From: Bacillota bacterium
GTDB taxonomy: Bacteria > Bacillota > Clostridia > Oscillospirales > Acutalibacteraceae
Length of the DNA stretch: 7,588 nt
Direction: 5' to 3'
NCBI GenBank assembly: GCA_023420245.1
Contig: JAEZWL010000021.1
Span: 1-7,588, forward strand
The translations under genes were made by a program, and so were the position numbers. Position 1 is the first letter of the stretch. The number at the start of each line of letters is the position of its first letter. Positions 6,077 through 7,588 of the stretch are shown piece by piece. The notes under the pieces are model-generated. The model did not search any database. It was not told the DNA's origin and saw only the letters and a program-made list of their open reading frames with translations.

Positions 6077-6118
6077 GGGCGCTGCAAAATGAAAAATTGG
6101 AGCGCCCGATTTTCATTT
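6077..6118 (+). promoter_or_regulatory. Structured leader element: GC hairpin plus crossing complement (attenuator or pseudoknot candidate)
   Basis: A GC-rich stem pairs GGGCGCT (6077-6083) with AGCGCCC (6101-6107) and is followed by GATTTTCATTT, so it resembles an intrinsic terminator about 12 bases after the predicted transcription start. Within the hairpin loop, AAATGAAAA (6087-6095) is exactly complementary to TTTTCATTT (6110-6118) just after the stem. The two pairings cross, giving an H-type pseudoknot topology or two competing folds. It lies between the promoter and the lipoprotein gene, so premature termination or attenuation is plausible. It matches no riboswitch class that I recognise. 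Confidence 0.5.
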
Positions 6119-6157
6119 ATGCACCTGAATTAAGAAGAGATTGCTTGAAAAATGATA

Positions 6158-6175
6158 TATAGTCGATTGACTATA
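6158..6175 (+). promoter_or_regulatory. Small hairpin just upstream of the ribosome-binding site
   Basis: This perfect 7-base-pair stem, TATAGTC with GACTATA around a GATT loop, ends four bases before the strong Shine-Dalgarno GGAGGGG (6180-6186) of the peptide-binding protein gene. It could shape ribosome access or stabilise a processed 5' end, but the stem is short and AT-rich. Confidence 0.4.
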
Positions 6176-6191
6176 CGATGGAGGGGAAACA

Positions 6192-7588
6192 ATGAAAAGA
6201 AGGATCTCAGCAATTCTGTCAATGGCTCTGACGCTCGCCGTTGTAATGACTGCCTGCGGAAACGCGGGCTCAGGCTCTGCTTCATCCGCAGCGGCAAACA
6301 CAAAAAAGCCCGTTTCAACCGATAAGTACTTAAATATATCGGTGGGTGAAGGCGAAAACCCGACGACATTTGACGTACAGAAAACCACCGAATACTATGC
6401 TGTTCCGCTGAATATTTTTGACCGTCTGGTCGAATGCCAGCTGGACGGAAAGGAAACGAAAATTGTCTCCGGTCTGGCAAAGACCTGGGATATCTCGAAG
6501 GACGGACTGGTATATACCTTTCACCTGAGCCAGGGCGTAAAATTCAGCAACGGCGAGGAATTGAAAGCCGATGACGTTGTATTTACCGTAAATCGCATGA
6601 TGGACCCTGCCACAAAGGCGGATAACACCGACGTATTCAGCATGATCAAGGGCGCACAGGATGTTTATGACGGCAAAGCAAAGACGGTGGAGGGCGTAAA
6701 GGCAGTTGATGCTTACACCGTGCAGATTACGCTGGAAAAGGCATTTGCCCCGTTCCTCGCGAACTTAGCCGTTCCGGGCGCTTCCATCTATAACCGCAAG
6801 GCCACCGAAGCCGCGGGAGACAAATTCGGCATCGACCCGGCTTCTACCGTGGGCACCGGTCCGTTCATCCCAAAAACGTGGAAACTGACCAGCGAAATCA
6901 TTATGGAGAAAAATGCGAACTATTTCAAGGGAGCGCCGAAGCTCGAGGGCGTTCGCTTTAAGATCGTCACCGACCCGAACACCGCGAAAATGATGTTTGA
7001 AAACGGCGAGCTTGACGTTTTCGACGCGGTCGACAACGCGCAGTCGCAGATTCCCTACTTCAAGCAGAGTGAGAAATGGAAGAACAATATTGTCAGCGGT
7101 CCGAAAGCCGGTATCTTCTACTATGCGTTTAACGAATCTGTGAAGCCGCTGGATAACCCGAAGGTACGTAAAGCCATACAGATGGCAATTGACCGCAAGA
7201 GCATCGTGGAGCAGCTGTATTACGGTGAGGGTGTAATCGCAAACACCATCGTTCCAACCGGTATTTTAGGCTACAACAAGGACGCGCAGGAAATCAAGTA
7301 CGATGTGAACGCGGCAAAGCAGCTTCTGGCGGACGCGGGATATCCGAACGGATTCGACCTTGAAATCTTTCAGTCAAATTCCAGCACCGATTCCCTGCAG
7401 TGCAATCAGGTGGTTCAGTCTATGCTCGGTCAGATCGGCGTCAAGGTAAAGATCACCCAGCTGGACGACGCAACCTATCTTGCAAAGCGCAAGGACGGCG
7501 GTCTTACTATGTACCGCAGCGAATGGTCCGCGGACTACAACGATCCGGATAACTTCCTTTACACGTTCTTCTCCGCGAAGAACGCGAA
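6192..7588 (+). CDS. Oligopeptide/dipeptide ABC transporter substrate-binding lipoprotein (SBP family 5), 3' truncated by window end
   Basis: The reading frame stays open to the right edge and gives 465 complete codons; family members are usually about 520-600 residues. It encodes an extracellular, membrane-anchored solute-binding protein that captures peptides (or sometimes nickel or sugars) for an ABC importer. A positive N-terminus (MKRR), a hydrophobic core and the lipobox MTAC with Cys22 mark a lipoprotein signal, followed by a Gly/Ser/Ala-rich linker. The family 5 signature spans about 94-136 (GLAKTWDISKDG, YTFHLSQGVKFSNGEEL, ADDVVFTVNRM). VGTGPF at about 220-225, NPKVRKAIQMAIDR at about 322-335, and SADYNDPDNFL at about 446-456 are further DppA/OppA-like features. 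GGAGGGG at 6180-6186 supports the ATG. The gene has its own promoter, and the permease and ATPase genes are expected downstream. Ligand specificity cannot be read from the sequence. Confidence 0.95.
   Translation, partial: MKRRISAILSMALTLAVVMTACGNAGSGSASSAAANTKKPVSTDKYLNISVGEGENPTTFDVQKTTEYYAVPLNIFDRLVECQLDGKETKIVSGLAKTWDISKDGLVYTFHLSQGVKFSNGEELKADDVVFTVNRMMDPATKADNTDVFSMIKGAQDVYDGKAKTVEGVKAVDAYTVQITLEKAFAPFLANLAVPGASIYNRKATEAAGDKFGIDPASTVGTGPFIPKTWKLTSEIIMEKNANYFKGAPKLEGVRFKIVTDPNTAKMMFENGELDVFDAVDNAQSQIPYFKQSEKWKNNIVSGPKAGIFYYAFNESVKPLDNPKVRKAIQMAIDRKSIVEQLYYGEGVIANTIVPTGILGYNKDAQEIKYDVNAAKQLLADAGYPNGFDLEIFQSNSSTDSLQCNQVVQSMLGQIGVKVKITQLDDATYLAKRKDGGLTMYRSEWSADYNDPDNFLYTFFSAKNA

Noticed and set aside
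5908..6191. tRNA, T-box, SAM or other known riboswitch in the long intergenic region
   Set aside because: No cloverleaf, T-box AGGGUGG-type motif or other class-defining conserved core is visible. Only the simple hairpins reported above are supported.
6113..6524. Minus-strand open frames opposite the leader and signal-peptide region of the peptide-binding protein
   Set aside because: They conflict with a strong plus-strand promoter, ribosome site and lipoprotein signal, and have no family resemblance.

Overview
The window looks like an ordinary stretch of chromosome from a low-to-mid GC Gram-positive anaerobe. The best fit is a Clostridia member of the Oscillospirales/Ruminococcaceae type; this is inferred from protein flavour and gene order, and no species can be named. 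Supporting signs are strong purine-rich Shine-Dalgarno sites, a DUF1934 (YwiB-like) gene joined to argS, a glutamate racemase with an altered first active-site loop, and a lipoprotein-type peptide-binding protein. No rRNA, tRNA, CRISPR array, transposase, integrase or phage gene is visible.

Layout. (1) Positions 1-4320, plus strand: four genes in one probable operon, namely murI (D-glutamate for peptidoglycan), a DUF1934 beta-barrel protein, argS (arginyl-tRNA synthetase, overlapping the DUF1934 gene by 32 bases) and a cobalamin-type homocysteine methyltransferase domain protein. The operon ends at a strong intrinsic terminator, and its promoter lies before the window. (2) Positions 4334-5400, minus strand: a compact three-gene operon of a DUF1653 protein, an ArsC/Spx-like thioredoxin-fold protein and a HemG-like flavodoxin-domain protein. 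It is transcribed from an extended -10 promoter near 5432-5440 that sits inside an inverted repeat. (3) Positions 5545-5907, plus strand: a single glyoxalase I-like VOC protein, divergent from the previous operon. (4) Positions 5908-6191: an AT-rich intergenic region with a near-consensus sigma-A promoter (6030-6058) and a structured leader. (5) From 6192 to the right edge: the first 465 codons of a family 5 oligopeptide/dipeptide-binding lipoprotein, cut by the window end. The transporter permeases and ATPases would be expected further right.

Most genes are housekeeping and I see no obviously new multi-gene system. The points most worth a second look are the methyltransferase's C-terminal tail, which resembles a shortened, degenerate pterin-binding domain; the leader before the peptide-binding protein, where a GC hairpin and a second complementary pair form a pseudoknot-like or mutually exclusive arrangement; the non-canonical active-site loop of the racemase; and the small redox-flavoured minus-strand operon with its palindromic promoter.
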